61,107 nucleotides of DNA. Source: Candidatus Cryptobacteroides faecigallinarum (lineage in GTDB: Bacteria > Bacteroidota > Bacteroidia > Bacteroidales > UBA932). The notes below the pieces were generated by a model that was given only the letters and a program-made list of their open reading frames with translations, made no database searches and had not been told where the DNA came from. The first letter of the stretch is position 1, and each line of letters starts with the position of its first letter. The position numbers and the translations under genes were made by a program. Positions 17,732-26,233 of this stretch are shown here, one piece after another. Where the stretch lies: NCBI GenBank assembly GCA_017695015.1, contig JADIMD010000094.1, positions 1 through 61,107 of the forward strand, read 5' to 3'.

Positions 17732-20700
17732 TTAAAATGACAATGATACATTAAGTGAAACAGTCCTGACGACACCATCATTATACATCATGGTTTTATA
17801 GCTGTTCCTTTTACTGCTTTGGGCTGGTGTCCAAAGATAGAGATTATCTCCAATAAGAGATATATCAACAGCACTCATATTCGCTTTCCTCAAATACTTT
17901 TGTGGTATACTGTAAGTCAATGTCAAATTCCTTAATGATATATATGTTTTCCTTATAAGGTTACGAGTTGAGTTGCTTGACGATTTATAGCTATTTTTGT
18001 ATAAATATCTTGGATTTGTGGCAATATCTCCAGGTTGCTTCCAATGATCAAGAGCTTCTACTGGGACATTCTCTCCAATAATATCATATCCGTCATTATT
18101 AAGAGAAGCCACAGTCCATCCACCGAAATTATATACGAGATTGAAACTCAATGTAAAATCTTTGAATCTGAATGTGTTAATCATTCCTCCGTACAAAGTA
18201 GGTTCAACAGAATATTTACTTTGGATTACTCTGTTATCATACGAGAATGAGTATGTCAGATTACCATCTTTGTCATACCACATTGGTGCACCTGTAGTAG
18301 GATCCACTCCTGCCCATGAGACAAGCCACAACTGATCTTTCGGAGCTCCGACAGTCCATATTGAATCGAAGAATCCGCTATAGGTATCTTCATAAAGCTT
18401 CAGAATCTTGTTTGAATTTCTTGCACCGTTAAAGGTGGTGGTCCATACGAAATCCCTTGTCCTTATGTTTGTACTTGTTATATTGAATTCTATCCCTCTG
18501 TTCAAAATGCTTCCAACATTCCTTTCAACAGAATTATCCGTGATAATGGATGAAACTCTTCCGTCATAAATCAGGTCATTGGTGATCTTGTTATAAAATT
18601 CAACTCCAACTTCCAGTCGGTTAAAGATCCCGACATCGATACCCACATTTGCGATATAGGAAGTTTCCCAACTCAACCCTGGATTTGCCGGGGTCCCTTG
18701 TGTAGCTCCGGCCTGTCCACCATAATAACTTCCCTCACTGATATTGTATGTCCCATATGCAGCAGATGAATCTACCCTTGAATTACCATTATTCCCGAAT
18801 GATCCTCTGAGTTTCAACAGATGAAAAATACGCGAATTGAAGAACTTTTCGTTCTGTATGTTCCATGCTATACCTGCTCCAGTGTATGTGTTCCATCTGG
18901 AATAAGTGCTGAATGATGAATTGCCTTGCGTCCTGTTTGTCACTGTGAGGGTGTATCTCCTGTCATAAGTATAAGTCACTGTTCCCAAGAAGGACAACGA
19001 TCTTTGATGAGAAAAAGAAGAACCTCCATTTTTTGTGCTTTCTTGTGCCAGCGAAACTTCTTTAAGAGCATCGGTAACGAAACCGTAACCAGTGGCATAT
19101 GCCGTGTTATACTTATAGTCTGAGAGTTCTACACCAAGCATGGCACTGACTGCATGCTTGCCGAAAGTACGGCTATAATTAGCTCTGATATTCTCTTTTA
19201 TTCGAAAAGAGAACGAACCTGACCTGCGCGATGAACCGCTCATCCTTGTATCATCTGCTATACCGCTTACAGTATTCTTGGAATCGTATACTGCTTCAAA
19301 AATATTCAGCAGGCTTATGCCTGTCTCTGATGTGATCGACATTCCTTTGAAAGGCTTATAGACAAGATTGACATTCAAATCTCCCTGGAATGCTTTCTGG
19401 GTATTGTCGTTGAACTGCCTTTCTGGCAATTCATTGCCAAAAAACTTTCTCATTTCAGGTTCATATGCAGTCGTGCTGGTGCTATAATAGTTGTAAAGTC
19501 TGTAATCACCATTCGGCATGTATGGAGTAAAAATGGGAAGCTGTTCCTTGTAGAAAGAGTAGAGAGAAAGAATATTATTGATATTATAGCTGCCTGACAT
19601 ATTCACTTCAACATCGAACTTGGAGAATAGCTGGAAAGTCAGTTTGTCCCTGAAATTATATCTCTGCTGCGAATTGCCTCCATATGGAGAAATTTGAGCA
19701 TAATATCCACCGGAGAAATAATTCTTCATCTTCTCTGTTCCTCCGGACACAGAAAAGTTTACTTGTGCAGTATGACCGACATTGAGATATATATCATTCC
19801 AATCTGTATCAGTCGTTGAATACGAGTTATATTCGCTGTCCTGATACGGGAAAATATCCATGGAATATCCCGCATTGGTCCATCCTTCTTTTGCAAGAGA
19901 ATACCATTGCGCTGCATTACAGTATTTTTGCAATGTACTTCTATCAATTGTTGCAACACCGTACCTTACGGTGGTGTTGAATCTGAGTTTTCCTGTCTTG
20001 GCATTTTTAGTTGTAATCAATATAACTCCGTTTGCACCGTCTGCACCGTATAGAGCAGTCATGGTCGCATCTTTCAGCACCGTTATGGATTCAATATCAT
20101 CCGGGTTAATGAAAGACAGAGGCGAAACGGAATAGCTTGTCCCCATCACTGAATTTGTAGTACCTCCAGTATATATTTCTACTCCGTCTACAATCCAGAG
20201 AGGCTCTTTTGATGCACTCAATGATCCTTCACCTCTGACTCTTATGCTGACTTGCGTCCTTCCGTTTGTAGTGTTTTCCTCTACGACAAGACCAGGGACG
20301 AGACCTGTAAGCATATTGTCAACTCGTGCCGCCGGCAATTTCTCTATAATATCATTGTTGACCTGGAATGCAGAACCTGTCAGGTCTTCCTTGCTTTGGA
20401 TGACACCATATCCACCATTGATAACTGCCGCTGCCAGTTCGTTGTCATTCTGCATTTTGATATTGATTACACGACCAGGAGAGGCGGTGACTTTCTGGGT
20501 TGTCATGCCAAGATATGAAAATATTACAGTGAATGATTCTGCACCAGACTTTGGTTTCAGTGTATATGTTCCGTCTGTTTCAGTCATGGTACCTGTCGTT
20601 GTGCCTTCGATGTAGACCATGACGCCGACGAGAGGGTCACCGTTTTCGTCAGTGACCTTTCCAGTGACATTGTCTTGCTGGGACATGTCTGCTGGTATTG

Positions 20701-20803
20701 CCGTGTCCGGATATGCGTTCCGAGTGTTCTCACGGGCTCCCGCTTCTATGGACAGAAGCATGGAAGTGATTGACAATAATGAGATTATAAATTTTGCCTT
20801 CAT
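17732..20803 (-). CDS. SusC/RagA-family TonB-dependent transporter
   Basis: A 1023-aa outer-membrane transporter. Order: signal peptide (FIISLLSITSMLLSIEAGA), CarboxypepD_reg-like domain (VTGKVTDENGDPLVGVMVYI, about 47-125), a TonB-box-like segment near GGYGVIQSKEDLTGS, a plug with the SusC signatures EPLWIVDGVEI and ATALYGADGANGVILITTK-like text, then a barrel ending in VSLNVSLSF. There is no N-terminal STN domain, so direct anti-sigma signalling is not expected. It is the first gene of a four-gene operon under a perfect promoter. No glycoside hydrolase, SusR or hybrid two-component gene is adjacent, so the ligand is open and may not be a glycan. Confidence 0.93.
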   Translation of the reverse strand: MKAKFIISLLSITSMLLSIEAGARENTRNAYPDTAIPADMSQQDNVTGKVTDENGDPLVGVMVYIEGTTTGTMTETDGTYTLKPKSGAESFTVIFSYLGMTTQKVTASPGRVINIKMQNDNELAAAVINGGYGVIQSKEDLTGSAFQVNNDIIEKLPAARVDNMLTGLVPGLVVEENTTNGRTQVSIRVRGEGSLSASKEPLWIVDGVEIYTGGTTNSVMGTSYSVSPLSFINPDDIESITVLKDATMTALYGADGANGVILITTKNAKTGKLRFNTTVRYGVATIDRSTLQKYCNAAQWYSLAKEGWTNAGYSMDIFPYQDSEYNSYSTTDTDWNDIYLNVGHTAQVNFSVSGGTEKMKNYFSGGYYAQISPYGGNSQQRYNFRDKLTFQLFSKFDVEVNMSGSYNINNILSLYSFYKEQLPIFTPYMPNGDYRLYNYYSTSTTAYEPEMRKFFGNELPERQFNDNTQKAFQGDLNVNLVYKPFKGMSITSETGISLLNIFEAVYDSKNTVSGIADDTRMSGSSRRSGSFSFRIKENIRANYSRTFGKHAVSAMLGVELSDYKYNTAYATGYGFVTDALKEVSLAQESTKNGGSSFSHQRSLSFLGTVTYTYDRRYTLTVTNRTQGNSSFSTYSRWNTYTGAGIAWNIQNEKFFNSRIFHLLKLRGSFGNNGNSRVDSSAAYGTYNISEGSYYGGQAGATQGTPANPGLSWETSYIANVGIDVGIFNRLEVGVEFYNKITNDLIYDGRVSSIITDNSVERNVGSILNRGIEFNITSTNIRTRDFVWTTTFNGARNSNKILKLYEDTYSGFFDSIWTVGAPKDQLWLVSWAGVDPTTGAPMWYDKDGNLTYSFSYDNRVIQSKYSVEPTLYGGMINTFRFKDFTLSFNLVYNFGGWTVASLNNDGYDIIGENVPVEALDHWKQPGDIATNPRYLYKNSYKSSSNSTRNLIRKTYISLRNLTLTYSIPQKYLRKANMSAVDISLIGDNLYLWTPAQSSKRNSYKTMMYNDGVVRTVSLNVSLSF

Positions 20804-20836
20804 CTAATAATATGGTATAATAAAACTAACCAGCAA

Positions 20837-20867
20837 CAAATTTAGTAAAGTTTTGTTTTTGTACAAA
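20837..20867 (-). promoter_or_regulatory. Promoter of the SusC/SusD operon
   Basis: Minus-strand TTTG (20864-20867), a 19-nt spacer and TAAATTTG (20837-20844) match the Bacteroidota consensus exactly, 33 nt before the susC ATG. Confidence 0.75.
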
Positions 20868-20941
20868 TATTATGATTTGTAGCTTTATTGACTGCATAAT
20901 AACAAATTTTAAAATTATAAGCGTGTTTTATAACAATTGTT

Positions 20942-20973
20942 AATAATTACCCCCCCCGAAAGAGGGAATTATT
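20942..20973. other. Imperfect hairpin with C8 run in the susC-phosphoesterase intergenic region
   Basis: The 353-nt divergent gap (20804-21156) holds no gene. It contains both promoters and this hairpin: AATAATT-a-CCC pairs with GGG-AATTATT, with a run of eight C (20950-20957) in the loop side. Further right, 21071-21100 (ATTCTTTGCTCCACTCGGGA core) resembles an imperfect interspersed sequence I have seen in many bacterial intergenic regions. That is recollection, not a search result. Confidence 0.4.
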
Positions 20974-21101
20974 CCGTAAAATACTTGTATCACAAGTTTT
21001 CGGGCAGATGTTATTTTTTACAAAATTTTAATGTCTCCGTTTGTAATATGCAGTCAATTTTTGGAGGACGGCACAGATTCTTTGCTCCACTCGGGATGAC
21101 A

Positions 21102-21135
21102 TTTGGAGAGGCAATTATCATTTTTATTAACTTTG
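21102..21135 (+). promoter_or_regulatory. Promoter of the exported phosphoesterase gene
   Basis: TTTG (21102-21105) and TAACTTTG (21128-21135) are separated by 22 nt, slightly longer than consensus. It lies 21 nt before the ATG at 21157, which rules out an upstream TTG start at 21103. Confidence 0.55.
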
Positions 21136-21156
21136 TCCGCGATTGAAACATTTGAG

Positions 21157-22410
21157 ATGAAAAGGAACTATTGTATTTTGGCAGCGGTGATGCTGGCGTG
21201 TGTGGCTGCCGCCGGGCACGCTGAAGCACAGTCGCATGGACATCTGAAGGTGGCTTTTGTTGGGGATCCGCAGGTGGACGACAGCGTGGAACTTGGCTAT
21301 GCGAGGAATTCGATATATAAGGAGCTGAGACAGAGGGAAGACATCGATTTTGCAATAATACTCGGTGATCTCGTGAATGACTCCATGGACCTGATGGGAC
21401 CGTCTAAAGAGTCTCTGGATTCTCTCCCCTATCCCTGGTTTCTGATTCCAGGCAATCATGATTTCGATGTATACAACGGGCGGAAGGCGAAGGTACGCCA
21501 GCCCGGCAGGGACAGGGACCTTGTCACTTACAAAAGTTTATTCGGCGGACCGGACACGACATTCGTTGCTGGCGGGATAAGGTTCATCCTGATGAATGAC
21601 ATGATTTTCGACGGTGCCGAGTATGGAGGAGGTTTTGACACCGCACAGCTTGAATATCTTGATTCTGTCGTGAATTGCAGCGGAGGGGAAAGCCTCATTG
21701 TGCTCGCGACGCATATCCCGTACTCGCATATAAAAGACAGAGAGACAGCGGATTCGCTATTGTCGGAATATTCTGGAGATATCCTTTTTGTGAGCGGTCA
21801 TACCCACAGGGTCAGGCGAGGAGATGTGACTCTGTCTTCAGGAAAATCGTTTCCGGAGCTCGTGGCCGGGGCAACCTGCGGAAGCTGGTGGAGAGGAAGA
21901 AAGGATGAACACGGCATTCCATATGCTCTTCAGAACTGCGGTGCGCCGAGGGGATATTTCATCGCTGATTTCAGGCGCAAAGGATATGATGTGGAATATA
22001 AATGTGTAGGGAAAGACCGTGATTTCCAGTCATCTGCATGGACAGTCCAGACAGACAGCTGCAAAAGGCTTGTGGTGAATGTGTTTGGAGGAGCAGTGGA
22101 CGGGAATGTCAAGGTGAAGGCAAAAGGTCTTGCAGGTTCGGGGTGGACAGTCCTTGAAATGAAAGGTGAAATGGCTCCTGAGGTCATTGAAGTCATCAAT
22201 GAAAGGGATGCAATGTCCAAAAAGGAAAGGCGGGCAAGAAGGAGTGAAATTATCCCTCTTATCCATGCCCGCTCTCCTCATGTCTGGTCTGTGGAGATTC
22301 CAGATGATGCCGCAATCGAGAAAGTCAGGATTCGGTACAGTGACCCTTTCATGTCTTTCAGAAGCACTGTTGCCGTCAGACAGCTGGCTCTCCCGGCTCC
22401 GAAAGAGTGA
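21157..22410 (+). CDS. Exported calcineurin-like metallophosphoesterase
   Basis: A 417-aa protein with a signal peptide (MKRNYCILAAVMLACVAAAG). The five metallophosphatase motifs are visible: D37 in FVGDPQ, D71 in ILGDLVND, N100-H101 in PGNHDFD, H in LATHIPYSH and GHTHRV. The first motif has GDPQ rather than the common GDxH, so one metal ligand may differ. A C-terminal beta-rich domain (about 290-417) resembles those of Bacteroidota exported phosphoesterases thought to act on periplasmic phosphomonoesters or diesters; the substrate is unknown. Its last 35 bp overlap the 3' end of the convergent GH13 gene. It faces away from the SusCD operon and may not be functionally linked to it. Confidence 0.8.
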   Translation: MKRNYCILAAVMLACVAAAGHAEAQSHGHLKVAFVGDPQVDDSVELGYARNSIYKELRQREDIDFAIILGDLVNDSMDLMGPSKESLDSLPYPWFLIPGNHDFDVYNGRKAKVRQPGRDRDLVTYKSLFGGPDTTFVAGGIRFILMNDMIFDGAEYGGGFDTAQLEYLDSVVNCSGGESLIVLATHIPYSHIKDRETADSLLSEYSGDILFVSGHTHRVRRGDVTLSSGKSFPELVAGATCGSWWRGRKDEHGIPYALQNCGAPRGYFIADFRRKGYDVEYKCVGKDRDFQSSAWTVQTDSCKRLVVNVFGGAVDGNVKVKAKGLAGSGWTVLEMKGEMAPEVIEVINERDAMSKKERRARRSEIIPLIHARSPHVWSVEIPDDAAIEKVRIRYSDPFMSFRSTVAVRQLALPAPKE

Positions 22411-24076
22411 ACATTACAGCATCCATTGGCGGAATGTTCATCCTTATTCTCGTTTCCGGATTCAGCATCGGTGTGACAGGAAGCTCCATCCATTCGAACG
22501 CGTGATCAGGTATGGTCAGCTCCATCTGTGCCTCCTTGTCGGAGAAATTGGCTGCAAACAAAAGTGTTTCATTGCCGTAGTCTCTGAGGAATGCGAAGTG
22601 TCTTGTCTTGTCGAAGCCTTCGGACAATGTGTTGCAGTAGCAGAGATCGTATGACATCCCTTTTCTGACGGCCTCGCTCTTGGCTGCAAACCGCAACGCC
22701 TTGGCGTACTTTCTGAAAATCAAGGCTTCATGCTCGGTAATCCCGTTTTCCTGAAGCTTGGCTGCATCTATTGTTCCGTCAGTGATATCCTTGTACAATT
22801 CTTTATGTATCAGGGTGTCCAATTTGCGCAGCGCAGACACGCTCCACCAGTCGAATATGGTAGTCCTTCCATCGAGTCCGCTGAATCCCTCTTCATCCAT
22901 TCCCTTTTCGCCAAGTTCCTGTCCCATATAGAGCATGAACGGGGCCGGGTTCAGGAAAAGGGACACATTCAGCGCTGCAAAGGCGTTGGCCCCGTCCTTT
23001 CCGAAAAATTCCGAGGCAAACCTCTGCTCGTCATGGTTTTCGAGGAAATTCAGCATGTAAGGCTGCATGTCTCCGAGATACTGCCAGTTGCGTGTGATCC
23101 CTTCCGCGGACTGCCACAGCTCCACAGGCATGCCGTTGTCGTCCACATTCTTGGCTACCACAGTCCTCAATGTGTCGTACAGCCCGGATTTATCATACAG
23201 GTAATCGAAACCGATTTCCCTGATATATTTCCTGTACTGGTCTTTCTGGTAGACTTCGGCGATGAATATCACATCCGGATACTCTTTCTTTATCTCCTTG
23301 ATCAGCCAATTGAAGAATTCGGCTGGCACAAGCTCCACCATGTCGCAGCGGAATCCGTCCACTCCTTTTGCCGCCCAGAATTTCACTATATCATACATTT
23401 TGTCCCATGTCGGGGAATGCGTGTCGCAATAGTTGATCTTGACAGTCTCGTACCAGTCATTTATCCCCGGATTGGGGGAAAAACAGTTGTTCCCTGTCGC
23501 CATTGCCGGATATTCGCGGTATGCTTCATATCCTTCGACCGGAGGCACAGGCAGATGCAGCTCCTGTCCCGGATAATAGTAGAAATCATTCTCGAATTTC
23601 CAGTGTACTGACTTATCGTCGTCCTGGCCGAGGACCGGATGTCCTATCGTCGGGTTTACCTTGCCGTAATCCCTTGACACATGGTTGGGAACGAAGTCTA
23701 TCAATGCTTTAAGACCTGCATCATGGGTCCTTTTCAGAAGTTGCTCGAACTCCCCCATCCTGTCGGCGGGATTGTCGGCGAGATACGGGTTCACATCATA
23801 GTAGTCGACTATGGCATATGGAGATCCTGCATTGCCTTTGACAAACTGAGGATTGGATGGCATGCAGCCTCCTCCAGTCTCTTTGGTGGCATGGCGGATG
23901 ACTCCGGTAAACCACACATGGCTGCATCCGAGCCATTTAATATAATCGAGACTGGCAGAGTCTATGTCTGAGAATCTGCCAGTCCCGTTCTGGTCGAGTG
24001 TGCCGTTTTTGGCGTTTGAACCCTTGCTGTTGCCCCATAGTCTGGGGAGCATCTGATATATTATCGGTTTGTCCAT
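22376..24076 (-). CDS. Cytoplasmic GH13 alpha-amylase-family glycoside hydrolase
   Basis: A 566-aa (beta/alpha)8 enzyme without signal peptide. GH13 motifs: DFVPNHV (region I, about 127-133), GFRCDMVE with nucleophile D245, FIAEVYQ with acid/base E274, and FLENHDEQR with D349. A C-terminal beta domain begins around 475. An insertion rich in aromatic residues (ENDFYYYPGQELHLPV) lies in the B domain. Its location inside the cell suggests work on glycogen, maltodextrin or trehalose-like alpha-glucans, but the subfamily cannot be fixed by eye. It has a perfect own promoter, so it is monocistronic. The 3' end overlaps the convergent phosphoesterase gene. Confidence 0.88.
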   Translation of the reverse strand: MDKPIIYQMLPRLWGNSKGSNAKNGTLDQNGTGRFSDIDSASLDYIKWLGCSHVWFTGVIRHATKETGGGCMPSNPQFVKGNAGSPYAIVDYYDVNPYLADNPADRMGEFEQLLKRTHDAGLKALIDFVPNHVSRDYGKVNPTIGHPVLGQDDDKSVHWKFENDFYYYPGQELHLPVPPVEGYEAYREYPAMATGNNCFSPNPGINDWYETVKINYCDTHSPTWDKMYDIVKFWAAKGVDGFRCDMVELVPAEFFNWLIKEIKKEYPDVIFIAEVYQKDQYRKYIREIGFDYLYDKSGLYDTLRTVVAKNVDDNGMPVELWQSAEGITRNWQYLGDMQPYMLNFLENHDEQRFASEFFGKDGANAFAALNVSLFLNPAPFMLYMGQELGEKGMDEEGFSGLDGRTTIFDWWSVSALRKLDTLIHKELYKDITDGTIDAAKLQENGITEHEALIFRKYAKALRFAAKSEAVRKGMSYDLCYCNTLSEGFDKTRHFAFLRDYGNETLLFAANFSDKEAQMELTIPDHAFEWMELPVTPMLNPETRIRMNIPPMDAVMFTLSEPGEPAV

Positions 24077-24112
24077 TCAATAAGATTTTAAATGACCATA
24101 GTATTCATAAGA

Positions 24113-24143
24113 CAAATTTACATCAGAATTTTCTGACTTCAAA
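24113..24143 (-). promoter_or_regulatory. Promoter of the GH13 gene
   Basis: Minus-strand TTTG (24140-24143), 19-nt spacer and TAAATTTG (24113-24120) match the Bacteroidota consensus exactly, 36 nt before the ATG. Confidence 0.75.
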
Positions 24144-24189
24144 TTGCCGGTGCATCTGTATCAAATTGAATGCCGAGGTGAGTCCGACA

Positions 24190-24771
24190 CTAAAAATTGA
24201 CTGCAAGGCCTACTCCGTGCTGCTGCATACCGAGAGAAACATTGAGGTGGGATGCGCTATTGCAGGAGTCTACCATATTGTTCAGTCTCTTTTTGTATAC
24301 GCAATAGACGGTCGTTCCTGTAATGAGTCCTGCTATTCCTGTCCCGGTCATCGCCAGTCCGGCAATGGCTACTCCCCTGAACTTGCTGTCCATTGCCACT
24401 TCCAGCTCTTCTCCGGAAAGTGATGCCAGCGGAGCAAAAAAGACAGTTCCGATGCCCACGGCCAGCCCTTCTATCATCATTCCGACCGCACCGATTCCCA
24501 AGGTCACGATGCCGACGCCCGTAAGAGACCCCGATGCGATCAGCAGTCCCTTACCTGCTTTGAAGCCTTTAGTGTTTTTCACCCAGGTCTCGTATGAGAG
24601 TCCTTCGACAGAATTCATCATGGCGCTGATCTGCTCAGCAGTCAGCAGGACATCGTCTGATGAGTAAAGTTTAGCTCCTTTGCGGTAGATGTCATTGTAT
24701 TGGGCCATGGCGGGGAGCGCATTTGCCAGGACCATGACGGCAATCACCGCGAGAAAGACCAGTTTTTTCAT
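24190..24771 (-). CDS. Exported glycine-rich membrane protein of unknown function
   Basis: A 193-aa protein not recognised as a named family. It has a signal peptide (KKLVFLAVIAVMVLANALPAMAQ). A polar stretch with YSSDDVLLTAEQISAMM follows, then two or three glycine-rich hydrophobic segments (LLIASGSLTGVGIVTLGIG; GLAVGIGTVFFAPLA; GVAIAGLAMTGTGIAGLIT) with small-residue spacing like glycine zippers. The C-terminal tail ends in a possible beta-strand (HGVGLAVNF). Glycine-zipper segments can pack in membranes or form oligomers; any function here is speculation. It is monocistronic, with a -7 element upstream, and sits beside the palindrome array. Confidence 0.6.
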   Translation of the reverse strand: MKKLVFLAVIAVMVLANALPAMAQYNDIYRKGAKLYSSDDVLLTAEQISAMMNSVEGLSYETWVKNTKGFKAGKGLLIASGSLTGVGIVTLGIGAVGMMIEGLAVGIGTVFFAPLASLSGEELEVAMDSKFRGVAIAGLAMTGTGIAGLITGTTVYCVYKKRLNNMVDSCNSASHLNVSLGMQQHGVGLAVNF

Positions 24772-24802
24772 ATCCAGTCAATTTTAATTTAATGTGTCTT
24801 CA

Positions 24803-24810
24803 CAAATATA
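24803..24810 (-). promoter_or_regulatory. -7 element of the glycine-rich protein gene
   Basis: Minus-strand TATATTTG matches TAnnTTTG, 31 nt before the ATG. No clear -33 TTTG. Confidence 0.45.
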
Positions 24811-24869
24811 GCAGTTTAATCCGAAAACACACCATTACTTCCCGGGATAGTCCCGAACACCATGGCCCC

Positions 24870-25101
24870 GTCCACGGAAACCCCACTTTTTGTGGACGAA
24901 ACACTGTAAAGGAAGATCTTGTCCACGAAAAAGCCCTATTTTGTGGATGAGAGCGAGAAAAATGTCTTGTCGTCCACGGAAACCCCACTTTTTGTGGATG
25001 AAACTCTGTAAAGGAAGATCTTGTCCACAAAAAAGCCCTATTTTGTGGATGGGAACGCTAAAAATACCTTGTCGTCCACGGAAACCCTGCTTTTTGTGGA
25101 C
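24870..25101 (+). repeat. Left palindrome array: five 28-bp units, 23-bp spacers
   Basis: Units at 24870-24897, 24921-24948, 24972-24999, 25023-25050 and 25074-25101. Every unit begins GTCCAC and ends GTGGA(C/T); inner A and T runs extend the stem to 9-10 bp around a C-rich loop. All four spacers are exactly 23 bp, giving a 51-bp period. Units alternate between type a (core GGAAACCC) and type b (core AAAAAGCCCT). Spacers alternate between A (GAAACTCTGTAAAGG...) and B (G(A/G)G(A/C)..CGAGAAAAAT-like). The true unit is therefore 102 bp. Spacers are conserved, so this is not a CRISPR array. Confidence 0.9.
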
Positions 25102-25214
25102 AGCATTCGAAAATTCCGCAACAAATCCTGAGCTGCTGCTCACGCAAAGTTTTCGATGGATGAAATGTTACTATTTGTGATAAATCCGAAAAATGGTTAT
25201 AACTTTACGAAAAA

Positions 25215-25222
25215 TAATTTTG
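25215..25222 (+). promoter_or_regulatory. -7 element of the transposase gene
   Basis: TAATTTTG matches TAnnTTTG and lies 33 nt before the ATG at 25256. Between them is GTGG...AAGTCCAC (25230-25247), a partial copy of the array's palindrome arms that could act as an operator. Confidence 0.45.
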
Positions 25223-25255
25223 TACACCGTGGGATTTTGAAGTCCACAACGCGAT

Positions 25256-26233
25256 ATGGGATGTCGTACCTGTATCGCGTTTTTATTTTATATGGATATG
25301 AAAAGAGATTTTGATTCTATGTCTTTTTCGGAGAAAGAAGAGATTTGCAACAATGCATTCAGAGAGGGAAGTCCATTTTGGCATCTGTACACTGACGGAA
25401 CGAAAATGCAGAATATTTTTTGTTCGGATAAAGAGTTTGACGAGGGTATGAATATGCTGGCTGCCAGTGCCTGCAGGGTCATGCATGTACAGATACTGAC
25501 TTTTGAGCTCATGACCAACCACATTCATCTCATCCTGTCGGGAAGCAAAGATGCATGTATGGAACTGTTTATGGATTATAAAAACAGAATTGCAAAACTC
25601 TTCAGGAAATATGGCAAAGTGATAGACTGGAGCTTATTTTCAGCCAATATATTGGCAATCGAAAATCTGAAAAGGCTCAGGAATGAGATTGCATACTGTA
25701 ACAGAAATGCATTTGTCGCAAATCCACAATATACTCCCTTTTCATATCCATGGGGAGGAGGATGTGAATATTTTGGACATCGCATGATATCAAACAGTTA
25801 TTATGATACAATGACGGTAAGGGATATGCGAACCATCATGCATTCAAGAGATGTCTCCGCTTTTGATAAATTGAAGTTCCGTAACGGCGTTGTGTCCATA
25901 TCTTCATTTTGCAACATAGAACTTGGGATGTCAATGTTTCAGAACGCGCGGAATTATTTCTATACCATAAGCAAGAACATAGAAGCCTTTGCTGACATTG
26001 CGTGCAGGATCAGAGATTCCGTGTGTTTGATTGATGAGGAAATCTTTTCTGTTGCTGTCAAAATATCATCAGATATGTATGGAGTAAACAAATTAAGTCT
26101 CCTTGCTCCCGACCAGAAGATAAATCTTGCTAAAGAATTGCGGTACAAGTACTTCGGATCGATTCAACAATTAAGGAGGATACTCCGCCTAAATGCGGAT
26201 GTCTTAAATGAGGTTTTTCCGTCCACAAAATAG
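25256..26233 (+). CDS. Y1/HUH transposase, REP-associated (RAYT-like)
   Basis: A 325-aa protein of the IS200/TnpA-REP superfamily. The HUH motif is LMTNHIHLIL (H89, H91). A tyrosine 58 residues later, Y147 in EIAYCNRNAF, sits in a YxxxN context like the YxxxQ/N of Y1 nucleophiles, and NPQYTPFSYPWGG follows as in this group. The C-terminal part (SLLAPDQKINLAKELRYKYF then GSIQQLRRILRLNADVL) looks like a helix-turn-helix seen in Bacteroidota members. Such enzymes cut and join single-stranded hairpins. The stop codon (26231-26233) lies within the first right-hand palindrome, and the last residues STK are encoded by it. Alternative starts at Met13 (25292) or Met15 (25298) are possible. No partner gene is seen. 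Confidence 0.8.
   Translation: MGCRTCIAFLFYMDMKRDFDSMSFSEKEEICNNAFREGSPFWHLYTDGTKMQNIFCSDKEFDEGMNMLAASACRVMHVQILTFELMTNHIHLILSGSKDACMELFMDYKNRIAKLFRKYGKVIDWSLFSANILAIENLKRLRNEIAYCNRNAFVANPQYTPFSYPWGGGCEYFGHRMISNSYYDTMTVRDMRTIMHSRDVSAFDKLKFRNGVVSISSFCNIELGMSMFQNARNYFYTISKNIEAFADIACRIRDSVCLIDEEIFSVAVKISSDMYGVNKLSLLAPDQKINLAKELRYKYFGSIQQLRRILRLNADVLNEVFPSTK

Noticed and set aside
24870..25101. CRISPR array (28-bp repeats, 23-bp spacers)
   Set aside because: Spacers are of only two kinds and conserved, repeats alternate in type, the spacing is shorter than usual, and no cas gene is near.
24800..25180. Protein-coding genes in the palindrome array on either strand
   Set aside because: The 51-bp period (17 codons) keeps frames open on both strands, giving repetitive proteins with Trp/Lys/Arg-rich units. 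No promoter, start context or family supports them.
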